Source: Rhizophlyctis rosea
Lineage: Eukaryota; Chytridiomycota; Chytridiomycetes; Rhizophlyctidales; Rhizophlyctidaceae
DNA length: 64,000 nucleotides
NCBI GenBank assembly: GCA_027596075.1
Contig: JADGJC010000118.1
Location: 49,648-113,647 of the forward strand
Reading direction: 5' to 3'
Both the position numbers and the translations under genes were made by a program. Each line of letters begins with the position of its first letter. Position 1 is the stretch's first letter. Shown here in pieces: positions 34,821 through 45,368 of this stretch. Below the pieces are notes generated by a model that had not been told where the DNA came from, ran no database searches, and saw only the letters and a list, made by a program, of their open reading frames with translations.

Positions 34821-35570
34821 CAATTGTGTGAGAACATCCTAGATTCCTACCTAGGTGATCACCAGGTGATTGAATGCACCTTCGGTACTTCGAGGCTCCA
34901 GCTACTTAGGGCTCCAGAGTAGGAGTCATGCAATAGACCGTCCATAAATGACCTCGGAGCCTGGAGGGATCCAGGTCGGATCCAACATCTGCCGGCTAGA
35001 TTACGTGTCAATCCGGCTGTGGCTTAGTGTCTGAATGAAATCATTGGTGAAGCCCGTTGCTACTGGCAGCCTCACCACTCACACCCACCCCACCAAACGC
35101 ACTTTCCCAACTTCCAAAAGTTGATTGCACTTCTCGACGCGCGCATTACCTATCGTGTGCTCCTCCCAGCACCAGAACTAGAATAGGTGGCATAGGAAGG
35201 TGAGCAGGTGCATATTGTGTATGCTGACTTGTGCATTGCCTTCCCGTGCCGTCAGGCGTCAGTGTGTGAGCGACCCTTTTGGAAACCAGATTGCGGATAC
35301 CAGCGAATTGCGGTCCCCCCACTCCCGACCACTCCCGATGCAACGTGAAGTGACGATGCCCACAAAATTCAGCGCAGCTCGTGCTGTGCATACTCGATTA
35401 CATACTTAAGCAGCTCGAAGTGGACTTACATCGGCGACACAAAAGCGATCGCGCACGGTTTAGACCGATATTTTGGAATTCCCACGCTCACACACTAACG
35501 TCTGCGCACAATGTTATTGAGCGTTTACTGACCAAATTGAACCACTCACGTGAAAGCAGCATCTTAGACC
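34821..35570. other. Intergenic region upstream of CYT1
   Basis: About 750 bp between divergent genes. A CACGTG lies at 35547-35552, only 19 bp before the CYT1 ATG. No gene is seen. Confidence 0.5.
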
Positions 35571-37152
35571 ATGTTCTCCAAAGTCACGGCAACAACGGCG
35601 GCCCGGGCGGCCACCGCCATCCGTCCCACCCTTCAATCCACTCCCTCCCGCCTCTTCACAACCCGCCCATCATCCTCCTCTTCCTCGTTTGCTGACCGTA
35701 AATCCGCCGTCACATGGTTGGCCAAGGCCGCCGCTGGATCGCTTGTTGCCGGTTACGCCGTCTCTGAATTTGTCCTCACCGACGAACGTTTGGCACCTGT
35801 TTATGCAACTGCATACAGCGCAGCCCATGCTGTTTCTGAGAAGGCGAAGGAGTTGGGTTTGGAGATCAAGCTCCCGATTATGGAGGCGCACGCTTTCTCC
35901 ATGCCTGATCACGGATTGCACCCTCCCCACTACCCGTGGGAACACTACAACCCCTTCAAGACCTTTGACCACTCTGCGTAAGTATCTTCGGAAAATTGGG
36001 CCGCGATTGTCGTAGGGGACGAGTGGTTAAGGGCTGAAGTAGATTACTGAATCGGCGAGAGCTGGAATATTAGGCGAAAGAGTTGATGAATATGGCTGCG
36101 CGCAGAAGACGGGGTGGACGATGGGGTTGGATTAGAATTTGGATGATTTGGGGTTGACGGGGGACTTATGGACGAATGGGCAAGCGAGATCCTGCAAACT
36201 ATGTGACCAGTCATGCTGAGATTATACGATTCACGCATACAGGATCCGTCGTGGTTTCCAGGTCTACAAGGAAGTCTGCTCAGCATGTCACTCCATGGAT
36301 TACATTCACTACCGCAACTTAGTTGGCGTTTCACACACTGAGGCTGAGGCCAAGGCTATGGCTGCTGAGTACGAGTACAAGGATGGACCCAACGATGTCG
36401 GAGAGTACTTCATGCGTCCTGGAAAGGTGGGTTTTAGCATGGCAGCTGGTGTGGTATGAGTGGTTGTGGTACTGATTAATCTCTTTTGAACATATAGCTC
36501 ACTGACGCCATGCCCCGGCCATACCCCAACGAGGAAGCTGCTCGTGCTGCCAACGGAGGTGCCTACCCCCCTGACTTGTCCTGCATCTCTCGTGCCCGTC
36601 ACGGTGACGAGGTAAGAGTCATAATTTTTGCGGAAAGGAAGAGTGAAGTGTAACAGAAGGCGTTGGTGGGAATAACGTCAATCCTGTTCATCTCAGAACT
36701 ACATCTTCTCCCTCCTCCTCGGCTACTGCGACCCCCCCGCAGGCGTTCACGTCCGTGAAGGTCTCCACTACAACCCCTACTTCCCCGGCGGCGCCATCGC
36801 CATGGCTCGCTCTATTTACGACGAGTGTGTGGAGTACGAGGACGGTACGCCGAACAATGCGTCTCAGATTGCGAAGGATGTTGCGACGTTCCTTGGGTGG
36901 GCGAGTTACCCGGAGCATGATGAGAGGAAGAAGATGGGGTTGAAGTTTATGTTGATTACTACGGGGCTTTTTGGGTTGACGGTTTGGTGGAAGAGGTTTA
37001 AGTGGAGTTATATTAAGAGTAGGAAGGTTGTTTACCAGAGGGGGAAGGTGAGTTTTTTGAGGTTGTGGCTTTTTGTTTTTTTGATGGGGTTTTGGGTTTT
37101 GGAATGGGTTGTTGATGTTTTTTCTTTTCTTTTTTAGGTTGAGCAAATCTAA
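35571..37152 (+). CDS. CYT1: Cytochrome c1, mitochondrial complex III subunit
   Basis: Five exons, 35571-35977, 36243-36426, 36498-36611, 36697-37047 and 37138-37152, join to 356 residues; the last exon encodes only VEQI and the stop. Residues 1 to about 45 form an Arg/Ser/Thr-rich mitochondrial targeting peptide, followed by a hydrophobic sorting segment ([15 protein letters not shown]). Haem c attaches at C148-S-A-C151-H152 (EVCSACHSM), and Met271 in GGAIAMAR is the sixth iron ligand. [36 protein letters not shown] and EYEDGTP are family signatures. A C-terminal helix (about 316-333, [17 protein letters not shown]) anchors it in the inner membrane with a short basic matrix tail. It passes electrons from the Rieske protein to cytochrome c. 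Length and motifs are normal for fungi. Confidence 0.96.
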
Positions 37153-40100
37153 ACAACGCGCAGACGTGTTTATGTTAATAATGATATACCGATTTCTTCG
37201 AAATTGCATGATGTCTCCGGTGGTGAGCTTGATTGGATGCTTACTTTTTTTTGCCGATGGTTTTGGATGGGTGGGTGATGCGTGAATGTCGAAACTTTGG
37301 TGGGCCGGTTTGTTCTTGGTTGGGGTGGTCATGTGAGGATTGGAAAAGTGCTTTTGGAAGATGTTGGTGGGGTACCCTTATTCAGTTTGGGAGATGGTTC
37401 GCCAAATCATGATTGCGTTGTCGGATGTGCTGTAACACAGCCACCGAACGGTCTCGAGTCATACTGGACATCATTTTTCGTTGCCGTGGCATACTTGGCA
37501 ATGTGCAATGGTGCATGCAGGTGTTTGGCCCACCTTGATATCATTACGACGGCGTGGCTCATTCATGTTGCTTCATCAATTCTCGTTCAATGAATGTGGA
37601 GGCATGCGGTGTACTCCAAAGTCTTTTTTCATCGCCAGGGGACTTGGCGGATTCCATGTCAGCAAAAACTACACAGCAAAGCTTGATGATTGTACGCCCT
37701 TCCAGACCGTGTGAAGGACTTCGCATGCTTGGACTCATCCTTTGCAGATTCCATGTAATCTTGAAGGGCCATTTCTGATACATGTTACATTGTTAAAATG
37801 CACTTTAGTGCTGCATTTGTTTTTTTTATCTGAGCTTTTTGCCCCTGCATCTTCGAATTCTCTGTGAAGATATTTGACCATTGAAGTGAAATCGTTGATC
37901 AGTCCAACTATGGCGGCCGTCGCCATCCGCTGATATATACCGGGCACCTGCGCATTTTCTTCTGCTGCTTTGCTATGGGCTGAGAGTCATCAAAATTAGG
38001 TCTTCGACTCATACAGCAACTTCCAAAAGATTTTCGAAGCTCAGAATCGGGCGTCTTGGGTCTTGACACTTCGACAGGGATGTCAGACGCCGCCGACCGT
38101 GGATTGATCAGACGGCGTTGCTGGGGTAAATAACCATACGAAATGGCATAGTGGGGATCACTCTCGGCTTTACATTTATGATTTTTTGTCTCCACTTCCT
38201 TGTCATCGAACGGGCCGGACAGCAAAGGGATGGTACCCTCTCTGAGATGCGAGATGGTGTGGGCAAGATTGACGAGACTTAGGCGACGTTATGCTGTGGA
38301 CTGTACTCATAGCAACTTGCATTCCCTCATTCTCTGTGAGCATTTCTTTTATGTCTGAATGCATCTTGCTTGATTTTCGAGATGTGCGATGGTGCTGCTG
38401 CAGGGTGGATGGAATTGATGATACCCCGTAATGTCGTCCTTTATCGTGGCCGTTATCTTCCACTTGAGCAATGGACTGCCCCAGCTCCCTGAAATGACGT
38501 TTTTTCGCCTCCAATCTTGAATTCAAGCTTGTTTCGACCTCCACATCCAGTATTCTTTCAATTCCTTTTGTGGAGTTAGGCCGATTTGTGCTTCCCAAAG
38601 CCCGCAGGTTGTGAATGGCAGACCAACCTTGTTGGATTCCAATGGGGCGGGACTTGTGGGAAAATGAATATGGTGTCTGGAAAAGTCACACGACTTGAGA
38701 AGACAAAGTACCGCTATCAAAACACTTGGTTCATTCATTCTTTTTCTCTGACTGTTACTCAGCTGTGTTCTTGTCGTCTATATATCTCGTGTTTTGTTAA
38801 CGAGAGGTGTCGCATCGTGTCGAATATGTTGGGATCTTCCTCCAATCATTTCAAAACGTCGATTGCGGCGACCGTACGGGTCTGGAAAATCTGAAGCCCA
38901 GAATGCCTCAGGCATGCGGTGGAGTATCGTGTCACGACATTATGGGGATGGTCGACTGCCTTGCCATATGGTGCTGTCCATGCCGACATGAACTGCAGCC
39001 CAATGCGATGACGCAGGTGAATTTTTTTGGTTGATGTTCAATGTGTTGGCTGGCATTGCTACACGTATGTGCGTGGTTCAATGTGGAAATATGCTCCAAT
39101 TTTGCTGGACCACCACTTCCCTTAGGGGAATTGCGCTTGATTGGCCCTCCCGCTCAAGACGTGTCAAAGCGTGCACTTTTTTGTGGGCATTCCAAATCTG
39201 ATGTGTTCGTGCGCTGTTTGTGGAAATGGTTGTCTCCTTCGATTCGTCCGGGGTGGACATTAGGCGTTCAAGAAATGTACGGTACGCTTCTTTTTATAGC
39301 TTCCATGAGTCGGCATACATGGCAACCATGTGTCTCACTCGAATCAGCGAAGATGTGCATGTTCCTGAGTTGATCAACACCAGAAGACTGCCACATCTGC
39401 TTGGTGCTGTGACAATTGCAACAACAGCAGCCATTTGCGACCGGGTTGGATGTGTTTTTTTTTCCTCTTATTGTACACCCATCAGAGATGACACTTATCG
39501 CACTGAATGCACTGAGGATTGCGGTGGTCCATAACTCTAATGGTTGCACATGTGACATTTGCAAGTCGTTTCCATCTGTGTCATGGACGGAAGACATTTG
39601 CAAGTTCTTTCCATCTGTATTATAGCCGAGAATCCTCACTTTTTTTGCCTCATCGATATGGATGGGCACTTTGGGGCGATGGTGCGATGGACGTGCTTTG
39701 GTTGATGCCTCGGTTGCCAGAAGGTCCCAAACGTCATATCAGAGTTCCGCTTCAAAGCAATCCTCCAATCTTGGGGTACATAACGTTCCGCAGACGGAGC
39801 ACAAAATGGTCAATCCGAGTGATGCAGACTATGCAGCCAGTAAGTCCAGCAGATCGCCTGGATACGGTGAGACAGAACTCTTTCACGCATCCGTGATATC
39901 GGGTTGAGGGCTGTCCATTACTTCCATTGTAAGGTGCATTTTTTCCCGTTTATGTGGCTACGGCCGCAAAATTTTACGTGCTCAACTTAAGAGTTCCCCC
40001 TCAGACCTATAGAGCGTGTTTACAGGACATCGCTCTTCCATGCCATCGGTCAGTTTGGTCATTTCAAAGAATCGGTTGTGGCGAATCGGCTCCGCATCCT

Positions 40101-40379
40101 TTTTGGCCTCAATGACGTACCACGGAACTTTCTTTCAGCATCATAGTCAAGAAAGTGCACCGACAGCTCGGATGGTCTTCCGGGCGATACCCTCTGACAT
40201 TTTTCCTAGGCAAACAATCCACACCACACATGAACAGAACGATCAGGTAAAAAGGAATCAAGAAGACCCGTTTATTTGGTTGTCTGCAATCGACAGTCCA
40301 GCTAAAAATCGCGTTGACTATCCAACAAATTCTACAATTGCGACTATATCCGATGTATATCACGAATCAAGCTTCATTT
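37153..40379. other. Gene-poor stretch
   Basis: About 3.2 kb between CYT1 and the pectate lyase. Short ORFs only. A local imperfect repeat near 39543-39624 (CATTTGCAAGT...TTTCCATCTGT twice) is visible, but no gene or mobile element is recognised. Confidence 0.5.
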
Positions 40380-41742
40380 CTACAATCCGACGGACGAAGC
40401 ATACTTCCCAATAGTATCCCCATAAGACCCAGCCCACTGATACCCCGTCCTCCTCTCCTCCGAAATCTGCATAATATCATAATACTTCCCCCCATCCCTA
40501 TCACTAAAGAACCCACGGTTGGTCGTCAAGTCGTAGAAACGGTACCACATCTTCGACCCAGCTTTCGCCACGATCGGCTCATTCTGACCGCTGACATAGG
40601 TGTATCCGTCGAGGTAGGTCTTTGGGCTGCGGTACCAGGCCAACCCGGCCTTGACGGCGGTCGAGATCGCAGAGGTTTGGGGTTGCGTCATGAGGAAGGA
40701 GAGGATACCGACGGATTCTAGACCGGAAAGGGATTCGAGTTCGTAAGCTCGAGCGGGTTTAGGGGCGTACGTGTCTTTGTCGTGTTGGGCGCACCAGACC
40801 GTTAGGACGCCGTTTTGTTTGTATTGGGCTTTTAGGATGTAGGCGACGCCTTTGTCGATTGCCGTCTTAAATTTGGTGCGGTCGGCGTCGGTGAAGATGT
40901 CCGTGTCGAAGGGTGCGACTTTGTTGACGGCGGAGTTGAGGAGGGTGAGAGTGTGTGCCATGGCGTCGTCGTTGAACGTGACGTAGTCGGCGTATCCGCC
41001 TTTGAGGGGGTAGAATTGGGGCCAGCCGCCTGTGCTGTATTGGGCGGAGAGGATGTAGGATGCGCCTTTGCGGACTGCGTCACGGAACTTTGTGTTGCCG
41101 CCGGATTTGTATTGTTCGGCGAGGAAGATCATTTCGGTGTTTGTGGCGCCGTTGTCGAAGGTGCCCAGTTCGCTGCCGCCTGAGCCGTTGGCGACGGAGG
41201 CGTAGTCGATGTTTTTGGGCCAGCCGCCGTGGGATTGTTGGTAGGAGAGGATGCGGTTGGCGAGGCTGGTGGACCACTTGGTGCGGGCTTTGGTGAACCA
41301 GTTCACCATTGGGTTTCCGGATTGGGGGAGGATGGTTGCGATGGAACCGGACGATGTCGTGGTGCTAGTGGACGCTTTGGTAGTGGTGGTCGCCTTTACA
41401 GTCGACGTTGTGGCAGCTTTGGTTGTGGTCACGGCTTTGGTGGTGGTGGTTGTCTTCACCGTCGTAGAAGCTGTTCCCGGCAGACATTGGGAATACCCTG
41501 TATGGAGCAAATTACCAGGTCAGGATTGGTATGCAATGGCGGTCTCTGAATCGAGCGCGGACGACTTTGGGACGGGACTCAAATCACTTACAATCGTTGG
41601 AGAACGTGCACACAGAGCCACTAGCACAAACAGTGGATCCGGTATATCCTTGGCCACCGCATTGACCATAGACAGGAACTTGTGCATTGACGCTGACGGC
41701 GCCCAGCAAGAGGGCACATCCCAAGGCTAAGAGCTTGACCAT
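40380..41742 (-). CDS. Secreted pectate lyase, family PL10, with N-terminal CBM1
   Basis: Two exons, 41742-41592 and 41497-40380, with a 94-nt intron inside the CBM1 (donor GTAAGT, acceptor ACAG, phase 1) give 422 residues. Residues 1-20 are a signal peptide (MVKLLALGCALLLGAVSVNA). A complete CBM1 follows (about 22-58: YGQCGGQGYTG ... SNDWYSQCLPG, four Cys and the flat aromatic face that binds cellulose). A Thr/Ala/Lys linker (about 60-105) leads to the PL10 catalytic domain (about 110-422). It has SYQQSHGGWPKNIDYAS, GTFDNGATNTEM, GGWPQFYPL, VTFNDDAMA and the Arg-containing PARAYELESLSG. The family cleaves polygalacturonate by calcium-dependent beta-elimination. The fusion points to plant-wall degradation outside the cell. 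TATAAAAG lies about 70 bp upstream of the ATG. Confidence 0.92.
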
Positions 41743-42838
41743 CTCGAAACAGTGGATAGTGTATGGGGTTGATTGAAAGATGAAGAGACCGGGTCCGCCC
41801 ATCCCGCGGACTTTTATATCCTCCTATTATGTACCCCACTGCATACCCATGAAGGTCCATCCCATCCTGCACCAAATCCGAAGGGTTGTCTCACGATGAC
41901 AATGTGCCTACAATTCCCCGCCAGAGATATGCTACACTCTCCGTCGGAGCTCCCACATGCAATCATGTTGCTGGAATATCATGTCTTGGGGGTGGGTCAG
42001 CGGCGGCCGTTGCACCGGAACCTGTCAAATTGAGGCGGAGCAACCTAAAAACGTTCGGCGGCGCCGGCACATGGCGCAACGTCACTTTTGTGCTACCTTC
42101 CCTACTGGCATTTGGTTTCCAAAAACCCTCGTGTGATAGTGTATTTCCTTATTTCTATGTTCCTGCCAGCATTTTTTTTTTGGGGAGGGGGGGGGTTGTT
42201 GCACAGACTTGACGTGTATATTATGATGTTGTCGGGTAATGAACGGGGGGCCTGATTGTATGTGCAGAGCTTTGGGAGGGTTTGTTATGTGATTGTTTGC
42301 TTACGTCATCAGTTTTATTTTGGGGGCGGTATTTTGGATGATGGTGACAAGGTGCTTCGCTTAGGAACTTGTATTAACTCGTGCCATGCTTCTTAGATGA
42401 TGTGCGACAAAGTCGACACATTGCTATTGGAAATTAATTCCGTGCAGCCCGTGATGTCTCTATCCAGCGATGAGTGTTCGCAACGACCAACCGTTCCGGT
42501 GATTACTATTGATGGTCTTGGTGGAGATGTTGCATTCCAAGCACACCTGCAAAAGCGAACTCCAAATCCTGACACCACCATCTCGTAACCACTTCAGTAT
42601 GTGTCATCCGTGAGTACGCATGCATCCGCTGACTCGACAGTGGTCAATCATACACTGATGATTAATTACATATATATGAGCAACCTAGTGAGCTACGCCC
42701 CGCATGCAACACACCATCCCATCTGACAAGTACTCTTCCGCATTCCTACCCTTTTCCCGCGTAATCACCGCCTTTGGATTTTTCGGCATGCCATACTCCC
42801 ACAACAGCATTGTCCGCTTCATATTCTTATTCTTTTAG
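41743..42838. other. Intergenic region upstream of the pectate lyase
   Basis: About 1.1 kb. Contains the TATA box and a G-rich run (42181-42195). No gene seen. Confidence 0.5.
41811..41818 (-). promoter_or_regulatory. TATA box of the pectate lyase gene
   Basis: TATAAAAG on the minus strand, 69-76 bp upstream of the start codon. The sequence is a strong match and the spacing suits a short leader. Confidence 0.6.
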
Positions 42839-43863
42839 CTAAGACCCCCCTTGGAGATCGCGTATCACCCCAGCACCGTGGAGTTCTATGATCTTGTTCT
42901 CGACTTCTAAGACTGAGGTGGACGGTGGAAAGTTGCCGACCGCCAAGACTTTCCATTTATTGGCTTGTTTGACACGGACTTTAGTGTTGTATAAGATGTC
43001 TGGGTGGGGAGTGGAAGCCAGCAGGTAGTTACGGGCCGCGATTTCGTCATCGATGGGGGAGCAGAAGCGTGGGGAAGCAAGCCCGTGGTTTGAAGCTTCC
43101 TCGTCATCTGAGGGATCTTCGTCCTCCCCAACGAACCACACGTCTGTTGGCGCCTCTTCTTGGAAGTATGCCCGATACGCCTTTAGGGTGTTTTCAAAAC
43201 GGGTATTCCGCGCCGTCTCCGCGGCTTTGCCCATTTCGGGATGGACATGGTCAATGATGGCTCCGATGGCGTCAGACATGGCACGCTCTTGGTGTCGAGA
43301 ACGTGCAGGTGCCAGGCATCGTCCATCAAGGTGCAAGGGGATAGGAACTTCTGGTCGAAGTCGGCGTTGTGGAGTTTCAGGATCAGGAAACGGCGGTATT
43401 CTTTGAGGATGGCTTCGGCGTTTGTAGCGCTGGGTTCGAGGTGAGGTGTAAGGAAACTCAGGTCCAGCGATTTGAGGTACTCGATTGCCGGGTTTGAGAT
43501 CTCGTTCTTTGGGTTTGGCGTCCACAGGTCATTGGACTCGACGACGTTGGGATGGGATCGGGGTCAGGTTTTGGCTCCAATTTAATCTCACCCTTGATAC
43601 GTTTGCTATTCGGACAGAGTAAGCCTAACTGAATGCCGTTGAAGATAGACCAGCCAATCTGTTTACCTTGAAGGAGTGGGAGTGCTATTCTCTTGCGTGT
43701 TTGTATGGACTTGACCGTTGACTGTGTCAACGCATTGGGAGACTGGTTCGCGCTTGCGACCACTACGGGTAGAAACCATTTCAGTAGAATTTTGAGTTCA
43801 GGCACAAATCGGTTGCGATAATGGTCAAGAAGACTCGGAACATCTTTTGCGGCAATCGTGTTT
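42839..43863 (-). CDS. Protein with a WHLHxxDT motif and possible C-terminal ubiquitin-like part; two frame breaks
   Basis: Three open frames tile the same strand without intron signals between them. The first reads DVPSLLDHYRNRFVPELKILL through IGWSIFNGIQLGLLCPNS and EPKPDPDPIP. One extra base at a GGG (43549-43551, plus strand) would join it to NVVESNDLWTPNP and then CTLMDDAWHLHVLDTKS. A second missing base near 43280-43287 would join that to MSDAIGAIIDHVHPEMGK and RFENTLKAYRAYFQEEAPTDVW, which runs to the TAG at 42839. The order DAWH-x-H-x2-DT, then HP, then R-x2-NTL-x2-Y is a pattern I associate with an uncharacterised eukaryotic domain. The last 50 residues (KVRVKQANKWKV, VENKIIELHGAGV) could be ubiquitin-like. 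The start codon was not located: the nearest ATG (43843) is out of frame. It is either a decaying gene or one carrying sequencing errors. Function unknown. Confidence 0.5.
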
Positions 43864-44684
43864 AAGGGCTCCTTTTATATTGCACTGACCGATGCAACCA
43901 TCCATGACCGTCAGTCACATGAATGTATCGCCATTTGTCTCAATTTGGACATAATGGGTGACATTCGAAACCCCGAAACCTAACATAAAGCATGAATCTT
44001 ACTATTGACCTCATGACTGTGCCAAGTTGACTCCCGCATAGATCTATGGTTCCAAAAGGTTACGGATGTCACCCAATGCTCCTGGCACCGAATTGATTTC
44101 CTGCACGTCTGCATGAATGCATTTGACGCTTCAGCACCTACAGAGTCTTGCACACTTTTGCATCGACATCGTCGACCCCCATATGTATTTGATGTCTTCC
44201 CAATCTGAGTCGTCTAAATGCTATTGCTCCGTTTTCAAGTTACATCGACATTAATTGTTCACCAAGTTTTGAAATCCACCCAATCAAATGCACACATTTA
44301 GTTACTTTTGATTAGCAAACGAAAGGAAGCTTCGCGCTGTTTATCATTAATACAACACATGATGCGATACGCAAAATCTCCAAAGTAGGTGCCTGGCCGC
44401 GTATTTGAAACTTCTCTGCTTCTGGTCTTCTGATTGTGGGCTGGCGCCTACATGGATTGGATGAAAGTGAACTGATCTTCGAGACTTAATGAAGCATAGT
44501 GGCGTCTGATGAATCACGAACATGGTCAGTGCATTGCACTTTGAAGCGTGGGGGCAAGTGCACTGGTGGTTGTCAAGAGCATGTTCAAGTGGTTCAGAGT
44601 GTTCAGATTCAGCATCATGATATTCCCGTCCCGCTAAAAATATGCAAAATCATGTTTTACAATTTTTCCCACATGCAGCATCTA
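43864..44684. other. Intergenic region before the tRNA gene
   Basis: About 0.8 kb. A TATAAAAG at about 43872-43879 (minus strand) could serve the gene on the left. No gene seen. Confidence 0.45.
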
Positions 44685-44771
44685 GCATGGTTGGTCCAGT
44701 GGTAGAATTGCCGCCTGCCAAAGCATATTAGCAGTCCGCGGCAGACCCGGGTTCGATTCCCGGACCATGCA
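44685..44771 (+). tRNA. tRNA-Gly (anticodon GCC) with a 16-nt intron
   Basis: The acceptor stem GCATGGT pairs perfectly with ACCATGC, with discriminator A at 44771. The D arm (TGGTCCAGTGGTAGAAT) and T arm (CCGGGTTCGATTCCCGG) match the usual A and B boxes. The anticodon stem GCCGC/GCGGC closes a loop CTGCCA+C with anticodon GCC. A 16-nt intron (44721-44736, AAGCATATTAGCAGTC) interrupts it after position 37, the standard place for nuclear tRNA introns. The mature tRNA would be 71 nt without CCA. Confidence 0.93.
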
Positions 44772-44792
44772 CTACGATCCACTGCAGAAAAG

Positions 44793-44799
44793 TTTTTTT
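44793..44799 (+). terminator. RNA polymerase III terminator (T7)
   Basis: Seven T on the plus strand, 21 bp after the tRNA 3' end. Confidence 0.75.
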
Positions 44800-45368
44800 C
44801 TCGACCCTCCTCCCTCCTCCCTTTTGTCCCCTCTGGCGTTCTGCGCTCGCTTTCGCTTGCCTTTGGACCTCAATTGAATATTATTCCAGTGGCATGCCAG
44901 TGGAATTCACGCCGTGCGAGGGGCTCATCTGGATGTTGCTGCACATGATAGCAATCAAACCAGTCGGTTCACTCGCATGCAAAGTTCGTCAAAGGAAGTG
45001 GAACATTCAGTGGAATGGAGTTTGGCAGTTCTGTGTCACCGCACGAGCCAGCGAAAGTTCGCCAATGCCGCACGCGTTCGCAAAGCCACAAGATTTTGGC
45101 TCGTTGCGGCATGCGGTTGCACCCAGCCTGCGGCACGCGTTTTTCTGGTTGGGACAATTTTACCTGGGCAGGCTGGCTGATGGGCTTCCATCCTTCGTAA
45201 ATAAACAGTAACTACTTCTTAATCTCTCCCTCAGATTCGACTTCTTAGTCAGGGAAAGGTAGTCGAAGTAGTGTAGCAGACCTCAATACGTACCCGGTAA
45301 GTTGTTAGCGATTGCACAGCAGTCGCATTGTGGTCCGATCATCATTCAAAACGCAGTTCAGTATCGTC
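44800..45368. other. Intergenic region between the tRNA and the TPR gene
   Basis: About 570 bp with pyrimidine-rich patches (44801-44830) and no gene seen. The open frame of the next gene extends 19 codons upstream of its ATG but has no earlier ATG. Confidence 0.5.

Noticed and set aside
40832..41549. Several ORFs overlapping the pectate lyase in other frames (plus and minus)
   Set aside because: They are shadows of the strongly GC3-biased PL10 gene: repetitive Arg/Trp/Gly or Val-rich translations with no motif.
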